Shown here one piece after another: positions 1 through 5,300 of a stretch of 5,300 nucleotides of DNA. The position numbers and the translations under genes were made by a program. Under the pieces are notes generated by a model, which saw only the letters and a program-made list of their open reading frames with translations, did not search any database and was not told where the DNA came from. Every line of letters begins with the position of its first letter. Position 1 is the stretch's first letter. The stretch comes from an uncultured Chitinophagaceae bacterium (GTDB lineage Bacteria > Bacteroidota > Bacteroidia > Chitinophagales > Chitinophagaceae). The stretch lies in NCBI GenBank assembly GCA_903841915.1, contig CAIMKO010000430.1, positions 1 to 5,300 of the forward strand, given 5' to 3'.

Positions 1-53
1 ACCCGTACGGCAGTTTAGCAAACTACTGGTTTGAGCCACTCACCCACCTCACC
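1..53 (-). tRNA. tRNA-Ser(GCU), 5' part, cut by the left window edge
   Basis: Read on the minus strand from position 53, the sequence folds as the 5' portion of a class II serine tRNA. It has acceptor strand GGTGAGG (53-47), T8 and G9, and a D-stem GGT/ACC (44-42 with 30-28). The anticodon stem GTAGT/ACTGC (26-22 with 14-10) closes the loop TTGCTAA (21-15), giving anticodon GCU at 19-17, which reads AGC and AGU codons. The start of the variable arm follows (9-1); the T arm and 3' acceptor strand lie beyond the window. The acceptor strand and anticodon loop resemble E. coli tRNA-Ser(GCU) as I recall it. It lies downstream of dnaA on the same strand, but a terminator and its own promoter separate them. 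Confidence 0.93.
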
Positions 54-84
54 TCAGTGGATTACCTCTTTATATTGAGGGCTG

Positions 85-92
85 CAAAAATA
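85..92 (-). promoter_or_regulatory. Probable -7 promoter element for the tRNA-Ser gene
   Basis: The minus strand reads TATTTTTG here, an exact match to the Bacteroidota -7 consensus TAnnTTTG. It lies about 32 bases before the tRNA 5' end, which would leave a short leader for RNase P to remove. The -33 region is only T-rich (minus strand of about 111-120) with no clear TTTG, so the call rests mainly on the -7 match and position. Confidence 0.5.
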
Positions 93-111
93 GGGAGACG
101 ATGCGTAAAAT

Positions 112-163
112 CCTAAAAAATAAAAATCTAAATCCTATATTTATTATTTACAGAATTTAGATT
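112..163 (-). terminator. AT-rich intrinsic terminator downstream of dnaA
   Basis: On the minus strand, 24 bases after the dnaA stop codon, AATCTAAAT (163-155) and ATTTAGATT (133-125) form a perfect 9-bp stem. The loop is about 21 bases, and a T-rich run (minus strand of 124-115) follows. The stem is poor in G and C and the loop is long, so it would be a modest terminator. Its placement, together with the T tract on the correct side, supports termination of dnaA transcription before the tRNA. Confidence 0.6.
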
Positions 164-187
164 CAAAATATTGTTTATACAACTGCC

Positions 188-1615
188 TTACATGGCTGCC
201 AACTGAACTTTCTGTGTAAGCTCCATCACATTCTCACGGAAGATAGAATCAGTGTCCATCAAATCCTTTACAGTTTGACAGGAATGTATCACCGTGGTAT
301 GATCTCTGCCCCCAAAATGTTCGCCAATGGTCTTTAAAGAATTTTTGGTAAATGCTTTGGCCAGATACATGGTTATTTGTCTTGCCTGCACGATCTCTCT
401 CTTTCTTGTCTTATGCAATAATCTTTCATAAGGCACGGCAAAATATTCGCACACCATTTTCTGAATGGCTTCGATGGTGATTTCTTTGCTGCTGGTCTTT
501 ACAAAATTCCTTAGAACTTTCTTAGCCAGTTCCAGATCGATATCTTTTTTATTGAGTGATGATTGAGCCAGTAATGAGATCAACGCACCTTCTAGTTCTC
601 TTACATTGGTACTGATATTATAAGCCACATATTTCACGACTTCTTTGCTCATGTCTAAACCATCATTCTTCATCTTACGTTCCAGGATCTCGATCCTTGT
701 TTCGTAATCAGGCAATTGAAGGTCGGCACTTAAACCCCAACGAAAACGACTCAGTAATCTTTCCTGCATACCATCCAGATCTTTTGGTGGTTTATCGGAG
801 GTCAACACCAATTGTTTTCCGCTTTGATGTAAATGATTGAAGATGGCGAAGAATGCATCCTGACTTTTTTCGGCGCGACTGAAAAATTGTACATCATCGA
901 TGATCAATACATCGATCAATTGATAGAAATGAATAAAATCATTGATCGCATTATTGCGGCTATGATCCTGAAACTGATTAATGAACTTTTCGCTGCTAAC
1001 ATACAATACCACTTTATTGGGATGCAGTCTTTTTACATCATTCCCTATTGATTGTGCCAGATGTGTTTTCCCTAAACCAACACCACCATAGATCACCAAT
1101 GGGTTAAATGAGTTGGCACCCGGTTTTTCAGCTACTGTTTTACCGGCACGGCGTGCTACACGGTTACAATCGCCTTCTATAAAAGCATCAAAAATATAAA
1201 TTGGATTTAATTGAGGATCAATTTGCATTTTTTTCAAACCCGGAATAACAAAAGGATTTTTAACAGGATTATCTATTACTAATGGAAAGTTCATTTCGTT
1301 ATTGCTGAAAGTTTTCATTCCGCTTGCAGGAATATCCATACTACCGTTACGACCATTACCACTATCGACCATGATACGGTATTCTAATCTTGCGTCTTTT
1401 CCTAATTCTCTTTTTAAAGTTTTGGCTAAAAGGTTTACATAATGTTCTTCGAGGTACTCATAAAAAAATTGACTCGGAACCTGTATCAATAAAACGTTGT
1501 TTTTTAATTCAACGGGATTGATTGGTTCGAACCAAGTTTTAAAATGTTGCCATTCTACTATATCCTTGATTATTTTTAAGCAGTTCGTCCAGACAACTTC
1601 AGCGTTTTTTGCCAT
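188..1615 (-). CDS. dnaA: Chromosomal replication initiator protein DnaA
   Basis: This is the AAA+ ATPase that binds DnaA boxes at the origin, melts the duplex and recruits the replicative helicase. All domains are visible in 475 residues, a normal length. Domain I (about 1-80) holds the WxxCL...FKTWFEPI pattern, and a low-complexity linker spans about 84-120. Domain III carries Walker A GGVGLGKTH (177-185), Walker B VLIIDDVQF (236-244), sensor 1 around LTSD (271-274), the arginine-finger box RLLSRFRWG (286-294) and sensor 2 RELEG (339-343). Domain IV (about 375-475) has the basic loop KTRKREIVQARQ (402-413) and the DnaA signature GGRDHTTVIHS (435-445). The ATG at 1615 gives a complete domain I; no Shine-Dalgarno motif precedes it. 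The gene is not beside dnaN or recF here: it sits between a nucleotidase operon and a tRNA. No key residue appears to be missing. Confidence 0.98.
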   Translation of the reverse strand: MAKNAEVVWTNCLKIIKDIVEWQHFKTWFEPINPVELKNNVLLIQVPSQFFYEYLEEHYVNLLAKTLKRELGKDARLEYRIMVDSGNGRNGSMDIPASGMKTFSNNEMNFPLVIDNPVKNPFVIPGLKKMQIDPQLNPIYIFDAFIEGDCNRVARRAGKTVAEKPGANSFNPLVIYGGVGLGKTHLAQSIGNDVKRLHPNKVVLYVSSEKFINQFQDHSRNNAINDFIHFYQLIDVLIIDDVQFFSRAEKSQDAFFAIFNHLHQSGKQLVLTSDKPPKDLDGMQERLLSRFRWGLSADLQLPDYETRIEILERKMKNDGLDMSKEVVKYVAYNISTNVRELEGALISLLAQSSLNKKDIDLELAKKVLRNFVKTSSKEITIEAIQKMVCEYFAVPYERLLHKTRKREIVQARQITMYLAKAFTKNSLKTIGEHFGGRDHTTVIHSCQTVKDLMDTDSIFRENVMELTQKVQLAAM

Positions 1616-1692
1616 ACAATAATTAAATGACTTTTATAAAGAGTTAAGGTTTTTATGTTCTTCGTAATTCTCGTTTTGGTTGCTTAATTTTT

Positions 1693-1717
1693 AAAAACCT
1701 GAAAATGCTGTTTTTCA
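1693..1717 (-). terminator. Weak candidate terminator after the nucleotidase operon
   Basis: On the minus strand, TGAAAA (1717-1712) and TTTTCA (1705-1700) can form a 6-bp stem with a 6-base loop, followed by GGTTTTT (1699-1693). It lies about 54 bases after the metallophosphatase stop codon and before dnaA. The stem is short and AT-rich, so this is tentative. An A-run/T-run palindrome right at the stop codon (1758-1772) is an alternative. Confidence 0.3.
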
Positions 1718-1770
1718 AAAAATTAATACAGAATGCGAATATGTATACTTTATGTTGAAAAAAAAATTTT

Positions 1771-2706
1771 TTATTCTCTTGTTTTTTTCCCTATGACAAC
1801 AGTTTGGGTCTTAAACACCTTTTTCTTTTCCGATCGGGCAAGGGAATAATCCAACCTCCCAAGTTCTATCCCGCCCCATCCCACTTGGTTTACAACAGTA
1901 TCGCCCCCTCTTTGATTTCGGTAAACTTTAGGAGAATCAAAAAATTTATGGGTATGACCTCCGATAATTAAATCTATGTCAAAACATTCTTTTGCCAGTA
2001 TTTCGTCGCTTACTTTATTTTCGGAGTACTTATCTCCGAGATGTGAAAGACAAATAATGAGATCGCAATTATTTTTTCTTAGGAGTTCTGCAGTTTTATT
2101 AGCGCATTCGATCGGTTCCTGATAAACAGTTTTTTCATATAAATTTTCAGCAACCAATCCTTTTAATTCTATCCCAACTCCTAACACTCCGATCTTTAGT
2201 TTTCCTTTTTGAAAGATCTTATATGGAATAAATTTATTGTCCATTGCGGTATTGCTGAAATTATAATTGCAGATAATGATTGGGAAGTTAGCATGTTTAA
2301 TTTGTGTTGCAAAATTTTCTATCCCTGCGTCAAAATCATGGTTCCCCATTGTTGCAGCATCATACTGCATCATGCTCATGGCTTTTATTTCCGGTTCACC
2401 TTTGTACAAGTTAAAATACGGTGTACCCTGAAAGATATCCCCAGCATCCAGTAACAATACATTGGTATTTTCAGCTCTTATTTGTTGAATAACTGTGGCT
2501 CGTTCTGCTACACCACCTAACCCTGCATATCTGCTTCCATCCATTGGAAAGGGCTCTAATTGACTGTGTGTATCATTGGTATGCAAAATGGTGATGTGAT
2601 CAAACGCATTTTCCGCAAATACTGTATTCGGCAATACAGACGATGCGAATAATGCAGCACCTGCCCAAGAACTTTGCCGGATGAATTTTCTTCTGTCAAT
2701 TCGCAT
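1771..2706 (-). CDS. Exported metallophosphatase (catalytic half of a split UshA-type 5'-nucleotidase)
   Basis: This protein is predicted to hydrolyse phosphate esters such as 5'-nucleotides in the periplasm using two metal ions. The 311 residues correspond to the N-terminal calcineurin-like domain of UshA only; the usual two-domain enzyme is about 550. Visible motifs are NDTH (44-47, ligands D45 and H47), AGD (88-90, D90), GNHDFD (121-126, ligand N122, catalytic-dyad candidates H123 and D126), SHLG (221-224, H222) and GGHTH (249-253, H251 and H253). The N-terminus has a twin-arginine-like signal, DRRKFIR (4-10), then a hydrophobic stretch and likely cleavage after VFA (31), suggesting Tat export of a folded metalloenzyme. 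The ATG at 2706 lies inside the end of the preceding gene, overlapping by 11 bp, so translation is probably coupled. The nucleotide-binding C-domain is encoded by that upstream gene. The exact substrate is not shown by sequence; related cyclic-nucleotide or sugar-nucleotide hydrolases are possible. Confidence 0.92.
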   Translation of the reverse strand: MRIDRRKFIRQSSWAGAALFASSVLPNTVFAENAFDHITILHTNDTHSQLEPFPMDGSRYAGLGGVAERATVIQQIRAENTNVLLLDAGDIFQGTPYFNLYKGEPEIKAMSMMQYDAATMGNHDFDAGIENFATQIKHANFPIIICNYNFSNTAMDNKFIPYKIFQKGKLKIGVLGVGIELKGLVAENLYEKTVYQEPIECANKTAELLRKNNCDLIICLSHLGDKYSENKVSDEILAKECFDIDLIIGGHTHKFFDSPKVYRNQRGGDTVVNQVGWGGIELGRLDYSLARSEKKKVFKTQTVVIGKKTRE

Positions 2707-3439
2707 ACACTATTCTGTTATCAGTTTTGGCATCAATTGTTTTTCCTTGTTTACTCAACGAAACAATATATTCGATCAAAGCATCGCGATAGAGATAGCC
2801 CATATTGATCTTAGGAATGCCACGAAGCATCTCACAATCATCTCCCCCATTAGCGATATAATCTGAATTAGCAACCATATATGTTGCATTTTCATCCAAT
2901 GGCTTATGATCGATCAAAACATAAATAGCTTTCTTGTTTTTAATTGACATGGTTAATCCCGAAACAGGCCAACCATCCCTTCCTGCCATCTTATCCAGGA
3001 ATTGTTGCAGAATCTTACCGGATAATTTCTGTAGAACGATCAAATTATCAAAAGGCATCAGCTCATATATTTTTCCTACAGAAATTTCTCCTTTCGGGAT
3101 ATAAGACCTGATCCCTCCGTAATTAATAAAAGCGATATCTACTTTCTGCTCAAATTTTTTCTCAGCCATCAGCTTCATGCAATCAGCCATAAAATTTCCA
3201 AGGTTACTTTCGGGTTGTTTCTTAATCAATCCATTAATTGAAAATCCTATCACAGTATTCATTGATTTATGAACACTGTCGGTATAAGGCATTAATAATT
3301 TCAGAAGGCCACTATCCGGTTTTGATACATTCTCAATCCTGTAATTGTTGAATTCAATAGTGGTTGTTTGTGCATTGCAAACAGCAACGACCATCAATGC
3401 ATAAAGGGGCAGAAAATATGTAATGAATTTTTTTAACAT
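2696..3439 (-). CDS. Exported 5'-nucleotidase C-terminal-domain protein (substrate-binding half)
   Basis: This 247-residue protein matches the C-terminal, nucleotide-binding domain of UshA-type 5'-nucleotidases (5_nucleotid_C) without the catalytic domain. Family motifs are ESNLGNFMAD (77-86), NYGGIR (106-111), KIYELMPFDN (123-132) and YIANGGDD (194-201). In UshA the equivalent NxGGxR and xxGGD regions hold the nucleobase and phosphate contacts. It has no metallophosphatase motifs, so it should not be catalytic alone. An N-terminal KK plus hydrophobic segment ending CNA-QT (cleavage near 23) looks like a Sec signal peptide. The cysteine at 21 is preceded by VAV, a poor lipobox. I chose the ATG at 3439; an in-frame TTG at 3448 would add three residues but is less likely. 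It is the first gene of the operon and overlaps the metallophosphatase gene by 11 bp. The two products probably assemble into one nucleotidase. Confidence 0.9.
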   Translation of the reverse strand: MLKKFITYFLPLYALMVVAVCNAQTTTIEFNNYRIENVSKPDSGLLKLLMPYTDSVHKSMNTVIGFSINGLIKKQPESNLGNFMADCMKLMAEKKFEQKVDIAFINYGGIRSYIPKGEISVGKIYELMPFDNLIVLQKLSGKILQQFLDKMAGRDGWPVSGLTMSIKNKKAIYVLIDHKPLDENATYMVANSDYIANGGDDCEMLRGIPKINMGYLYRDALIEYIVSLSKQGKTIDAKTDNRIVYAN

Positions 3440-3459
3440 AATTGGCAATGGCGGGAGAT

Positions 3460-3467
3460 GAAAGATA
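3460..3467 (-). promoter_or_regulatory. Possible -7 element of the nucleotidase operon
   Basis: The minus strand reads TATCTTTC, matching seven of eight positions of TAnnTTTG. It lies about 20 bases before the ATG at 3439, giving a short untranslated leader as is common in Bacteroidota. No TTG is seen at the expected -33 position. It overlaps one arm of the 14-bp palindrome at 3465-3478. Confidence 0.3.
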
Positions 3468-3478
3468 CAATATTGTAT
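3465..3478. promoter_or_regulatory. 14-bp perfect palindrome in the divergent intergenic region (operator candidate)
   Basis: ATACAATATTGTAT is its own reverse complement. It lies between the divergent nucleotidase operon and the DUF3127 gene, overlapping the possible -7 element of the former and about 23 bases upstream of the -33 element of the latter. The position suits a dimeric regulator. The sequence is nearly all A and T, so chance is a real alternative. Confidence 0.3.
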
Positions 3479-3500
3479 AAAGAAATCATCTGATTTTTAA

Positions 3501-3534
3501 TTGAAGGCGAAAAAAAATTAAAGAGCTACTTTTG
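3501..3534 (+). promoter_or_regulatory. Bacteroidota-type promoter of the DUF3127 gene
   Basis: TACTTTTG (3527-3534) is an exact match to the -7 consensus TAnnTTTG. A TTG lies 23 bases upstream (3501-3503) as a -33 element, at the long end of the accepted spacing. Transcription would start near 3540, leaving a leader of roughly 14 bases before the ATG at 3554. The leader is A-rich and has no Shine-Dalgarno motif. The promoter probably also serves the downstream oxidoreductase gene. Confidence 0.7.
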
Positions 3535-3553
3535 CTGTTCAAACACAGAAAAC

Positions 3554-3922
3554 ATGAGTTACGAAATCACAGGAAAATTAGTTGCCAAATTCGATATTGT
3601 TCAACGTACAGAAACTTTTAAAACAAGAGAATTTGTAGTTGAAAAGGCAGAAGACATTAACGGACGCGCCATTACCAATTATGTAAAATTTCAATGCGTA
3701 CAAGACAAAACGGCTATGCCCGACAGATTCAATATCGGCGAAGAGGTGAAAGTGCTCTTTAATTTAAAAGGAAGCAAATGGGTGAAAGACGGCAAGGAGA
3801 ATTATATCACCAATCTGGATGCCTGGAGAATGGAATCGGTAAAGCTGGGCGAGCAGAATAATGCACCCGATTTTGTACCGGATGCACCTCCCGCAGATGC
3901 GGTCGACGATCTGCCATTCTAA
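3554..3922 (+). CDS. DUF3127 OB-fold protein with an SSB-like acidic C-terminal tail
   Basis: A 122-residue soluble protein with no signal peptide or membrane segment. Residues 1-97 match what I recall of DUF3127, a Bacteroidota family without an assigned function. They include an N-terminal strand YEITGKLVAKF, a middle segment NYVKFQCVQDK (42-52), a GEEVKVLFNLKG strand (62-73) and the strand ITNLDAWRME (85-94). The strand pattern fits an OB fold. A proline- and acid-rich linker (about 101-117) leads to the terminal residues VDDLPF, closely resembling the acidic tip with which bacterial SSB proteins bind partner enzymes (E. coli SSB ends DDDIPF). By inference it may bind single-stranded nucleic acid and recruit SSB partners; sequence alone does not prove this. 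The ATG at 3554 follows a consensus promoter, and the oxidoreductase gene begins 39 bp after its stop. It is too divergent to be called the housekeeping ssb. Confidence 0.9.
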   Translation: MSYEITGKLVAKFDIVQRTETFKTREFVVEKAEDINGRAITNYVKFQCVQDKTAMPDRFNIGEEVKVLFNLKGSKWVKDGKENYITNLDAWRMESVKLGEQNNAPDFVPDAPPADAVDDLPF

Positions 3923-3961
3923 CTTTTTATTCAATGTTTTATAGGATAAATACCTAGCAAC

Positions 3962-5300
3962 ATGCAAAAAGATATTTCAATCAAATTGAAGCCTGCTGAG
4001 GTTTCAGATAATACTGCCATTCGAAGACATTTAGCACAATCATCAGGGGCTAGAGAGTCTGCCATTACGGGTTTCTATAAAACCAGGCAATCCATTGATG
4101 CCAGAAGCCGGCAACAGGTTTGGGTGAATCTTACATTGAAAACTTTTATTGATGAACCTTTTCATCAAAGAGAGATAGAAAGAATTTCCTTCAAAGAAGT
4201 TCAACATGCAAACAAAAAAGTGATCATTGTTGGTGCAGGACCTGCCGGATTATTTGCCGCACTTTGCTTTTTAGAAAAAGGGATTCAACCCATCATCATC
4301 GAAAGAGGAAAAGATGTACGTGCCAGAAGAAGAGACCTGGCGGCATTGAATAAAGAGGGTATCATCAATCCCGAAAGCAATTATTGTTTTGGCGAAGGAG
4401 GTGCAGGAACATACAGCGACGGAAAATTATACACCCGAAGTTCGAAACGCGGAGATATCAACCGAATCCTCAATTTATTTGTACAGTTTGGTGCTGAAGA
4501 AAAGATATTATACGAAGCACATCCGCATATCGGCACCAACAAATTACCGAATATCATAACTGCCATGCGCGAACAGATCATTGGATGCGGTGGATTGTTC
4601 TTATTCGAAAAAAAGCTGACTGATTTTATTATTGAAAATGATATCCTGAAAGGAATAAAAACAGCAGACGGAGATTCTTTTTTTGCCGATGCTGTTATTC
4701 TGGCAACAGGTCATTCGGCCAGAGATGTGTTTGAATTATTGCATCAAAAAAGTATTCTGATCGAAGCAAAGCCATTTGCTTTAGGCGTAAGAGTAGAGCA
4801 TCCACAAACATTAATTGATTCCATTCAATATCATTGCGCTTTGCGTGATGAGCATTTACCACCTTCATCATATAGTTTGGTGGAACAGGTAAATGAAAGA
4901 GGGGTTTTTAGTTTTTGTATGTGTCCCGGGGGCATCATCGCTCCCGCCTCAACCAATCCGAATGAATTAGTCGTAAACGGATGGAGCCCATCCAAAAGAG
5001 ATAATCCATTTGCGAACAGCGGAATGGTGGTTACTGTTGAAATGAACGATGCGGTAGACTATTTTAAAAGGGAAAAGGTTGAAGGTATAAGGTTAAGGGA
5101 AGAAGCATTTCAAAATACAGCTTCTGCCTTACCCCCTTCACCTTTAACCCTAATGCATTTTCAACAATCCATCGAACAAAAAGCGTTTAATGCAGGTGGC
5201 GGAAAATTTGTAGCACCGGCACAAAGGATGGCAGATTTTTGCAATAATAAAATTTCTTCTTCTTTACCCGAATGCAGTTATTTACCGGGAATCATTTCGG
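3962..5300 (+). CDS. FAD-dependent oxidoreductase, COG2509-type (3' end beyond window)
   Basis: The frame is open from the ATG at 3962 to the right edge, giving 446 codons; the family is usually a little over 500 residues, so only the C-terminal end is missing. An N-terminal region of about 85 residues precedes the FAD-binding Rossmann motif VIIVGAGPAG (87-96), with the ribose-binding acid in IIIERG (E114). Then come the family-typical CFGEGGAGTYSDGKL (142-156), the second FAD-contacting motif ILATGHSARD (246-255), FALGVRVEH (272-280), FCMCPGG (318-324) and APAQRM (418-423). These identify the uncharacterised FAD-dependent dehydrogenase group; substrate and physiological role are unknown. No signal peptide is seen, so it is cytoplasmic. 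It lies 39 bp after the DUF3127 gene on the same strand and is probably co-transcribed. Residues about 372-394 look like an insertion relative to relatives and coincide with an inverted repeat in the DNA, without breaking the frame. Confidence 0.93.
   Translation, partial: MQKDISIKLKPAEVSDNTAIRRHLAQSSGARESAITGFYKTRQSIDARSRQQVWVNLTLKTFIDEPFHQREIERISFKEVQHANKKVIIVGAGPAGLFAALCFLEKGIQPIIIERGKDVRARRRDLAALNKEGIINPESNYCFGEGGAGTYSDGKLYTRSSKRGDINRILNLFVQFGAEEKILYEAHPHIGTNKLPNIITAMREQIIGCGGLFLFEKKLTDFIIENDILKGIKTADGDSFFADAVILATGHSARDVFELLHQKSILIEAKPFALGVRVEHPQTLIDSIQYHCALRDEHLPPSSYSLVEQVNERGVFSFCMCPGGIIAPASTNPNELVVNGWSPSKRDNPFANSGMVVTVEMNDAVDYFKREKVEGIRLREEAFQNTASALPPSPLTLMHFQQSIEQKAFNAGGGKFVAPAQRMADFCNNKISSSLPECSYLPGIIS
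5066..5151. repeat. Imperfect inverted repeat inside the oxidoreductase gene (palindromic insert candidate)
   Basis: The arms pair outward from AGAAGC (5101-5106) and GCTTCT (5120-5125), which enclose a 13-base loop. Further matches are TAAGG (5088-5092) with CCTTA (5127-5131), GAAGG (5081-5085) with CCTTC (5135-5139), and AAAGG (5074-5078) with CCTTT (5141-5145). A bulge at 5093-5100 interrupts the left arm. The left arm repeats an AAGG-type unit several times and the right arm its complement. The segment encodes residues of low conservation in an otherwise conserved stretch, which suggests an inserted palindromic element kept in frame. Confidence 0.6.

Noticed and set aside
833..1051. Plus-strand open frame antisense to dnaA
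   Set aside because: It lies entirely within the conserved AAA+ region of dnaA on the other strand and has no recognisable domain; it is a shadow of the real gene.
1616..1770. A dnaA promoter in the upstream gap
   Set aside because: No exact TAnnTTTG is present on the minus strand. The closest, TTAATTTTTTG near 1715-1725, has the wrong internal spacing, so no site is called although a promoter is likely somewhere in the gap.
2567..2575. TGTGTATCA, a near match to the DnaA box TGTGNATAA
   Set aside because: It is single, has a mismatch at a conserved position and lies inside the metallophosphatase coding region; an isolated near match is expected by chance.
3374..3379. Cysteine at residue 21 of the C-terminal-domain protein as a lipoprotein attachment site
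   Set aside because: The preceding residues VAV lack the small residue normally needed just before the cysteine, and a signal peptidase I site (CNA-QT) follows directly.
3440..3448. Upstream TTG start for the nucleotidase C-terminal-domain gene
   Set aside because: The ATG at 3439 gives a standard signal peptide beginning MLKKF, and no ribosome-binding motif favours the TTG. The extra residues add nothing recognisable.
3920..3927. TAACTTTT after the DUF3127 stop codon as a promoter for the oxidoreductase gene
   Set aside because: It misses the conserved final G of TAnnTTTG, overlaps the stop codon and has no clear -33 element; read-through from the upstream promoter is simpler.
4381..4581. 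Minus-strand open frame antisense to the oxidoreductase gene
   Set aside because: It covers conserved motifs of the oxidoreductase on the opposite strand and its translation shows no known family features.

Overview
The window reads as a chromosomal segment of a Bacteroidota bacterium, probably of the Chitinophagaceae or a related family; the family-level placement is inference. Four things point there. The base composition is AT-leaning, and starts lack Shine-Dalgarno motifs. There are matches to the Bacteroidota promoter element TAnnTTTG. A DUF3127 protein is present, a family I know mainly from this phylum. The 5'-nucleotidase is encoded as two separate genes, an arrangement familiar from these genomes.

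Layout: positions 1-53 hold the 5' part of a minus-strand tRNA-Ser(GCU), cut by the left edge, with a probable promoter just upstream. Positions 188-1615 encode a complete DnaA on the minus strand, followed by an AT-rich hairpin terminator. A 155-bp gap separates it from a two-gene minus-strand operon (3439 down to 1771). That operon encodes the two halves of a UshA-type 5'-nucleotidase, with the C-terminal-domain gene first and the metallophosphatase gene second, overlapping by 11 bp. From 3449 the direction reverses. A consensus promoter at 3501-3534 drives a small DUF3127 OB-fold protein (3554-3922). After 39 bp comes a large FAD-dependent oxidoreductase of the COG2509 type (from 3962), which runs off the right edge.

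How they work together: DnaA starts chromosome replication and the tRNA serves translation. The two nucleotidase proteins probably combine in the periplasm to recover phosphate and nucleosides from nucleotides. The DUF3127 protein ends in an acidic DDLPF tail of the kind SSB uses to recruit DNA-maintenance enzymes, so it may be a DNA-metabolism protein. The oxidoreductase carries a short in-frame segment coinciding with an imperfect inverted repeat, which looks like a palindromic element inserted into a coding region. Most of the window is ordinary core chromosome. The items most worth following are the SSB-like tail, the split nucleotidase with different export signals on its halves, and the intragenic palindrome.
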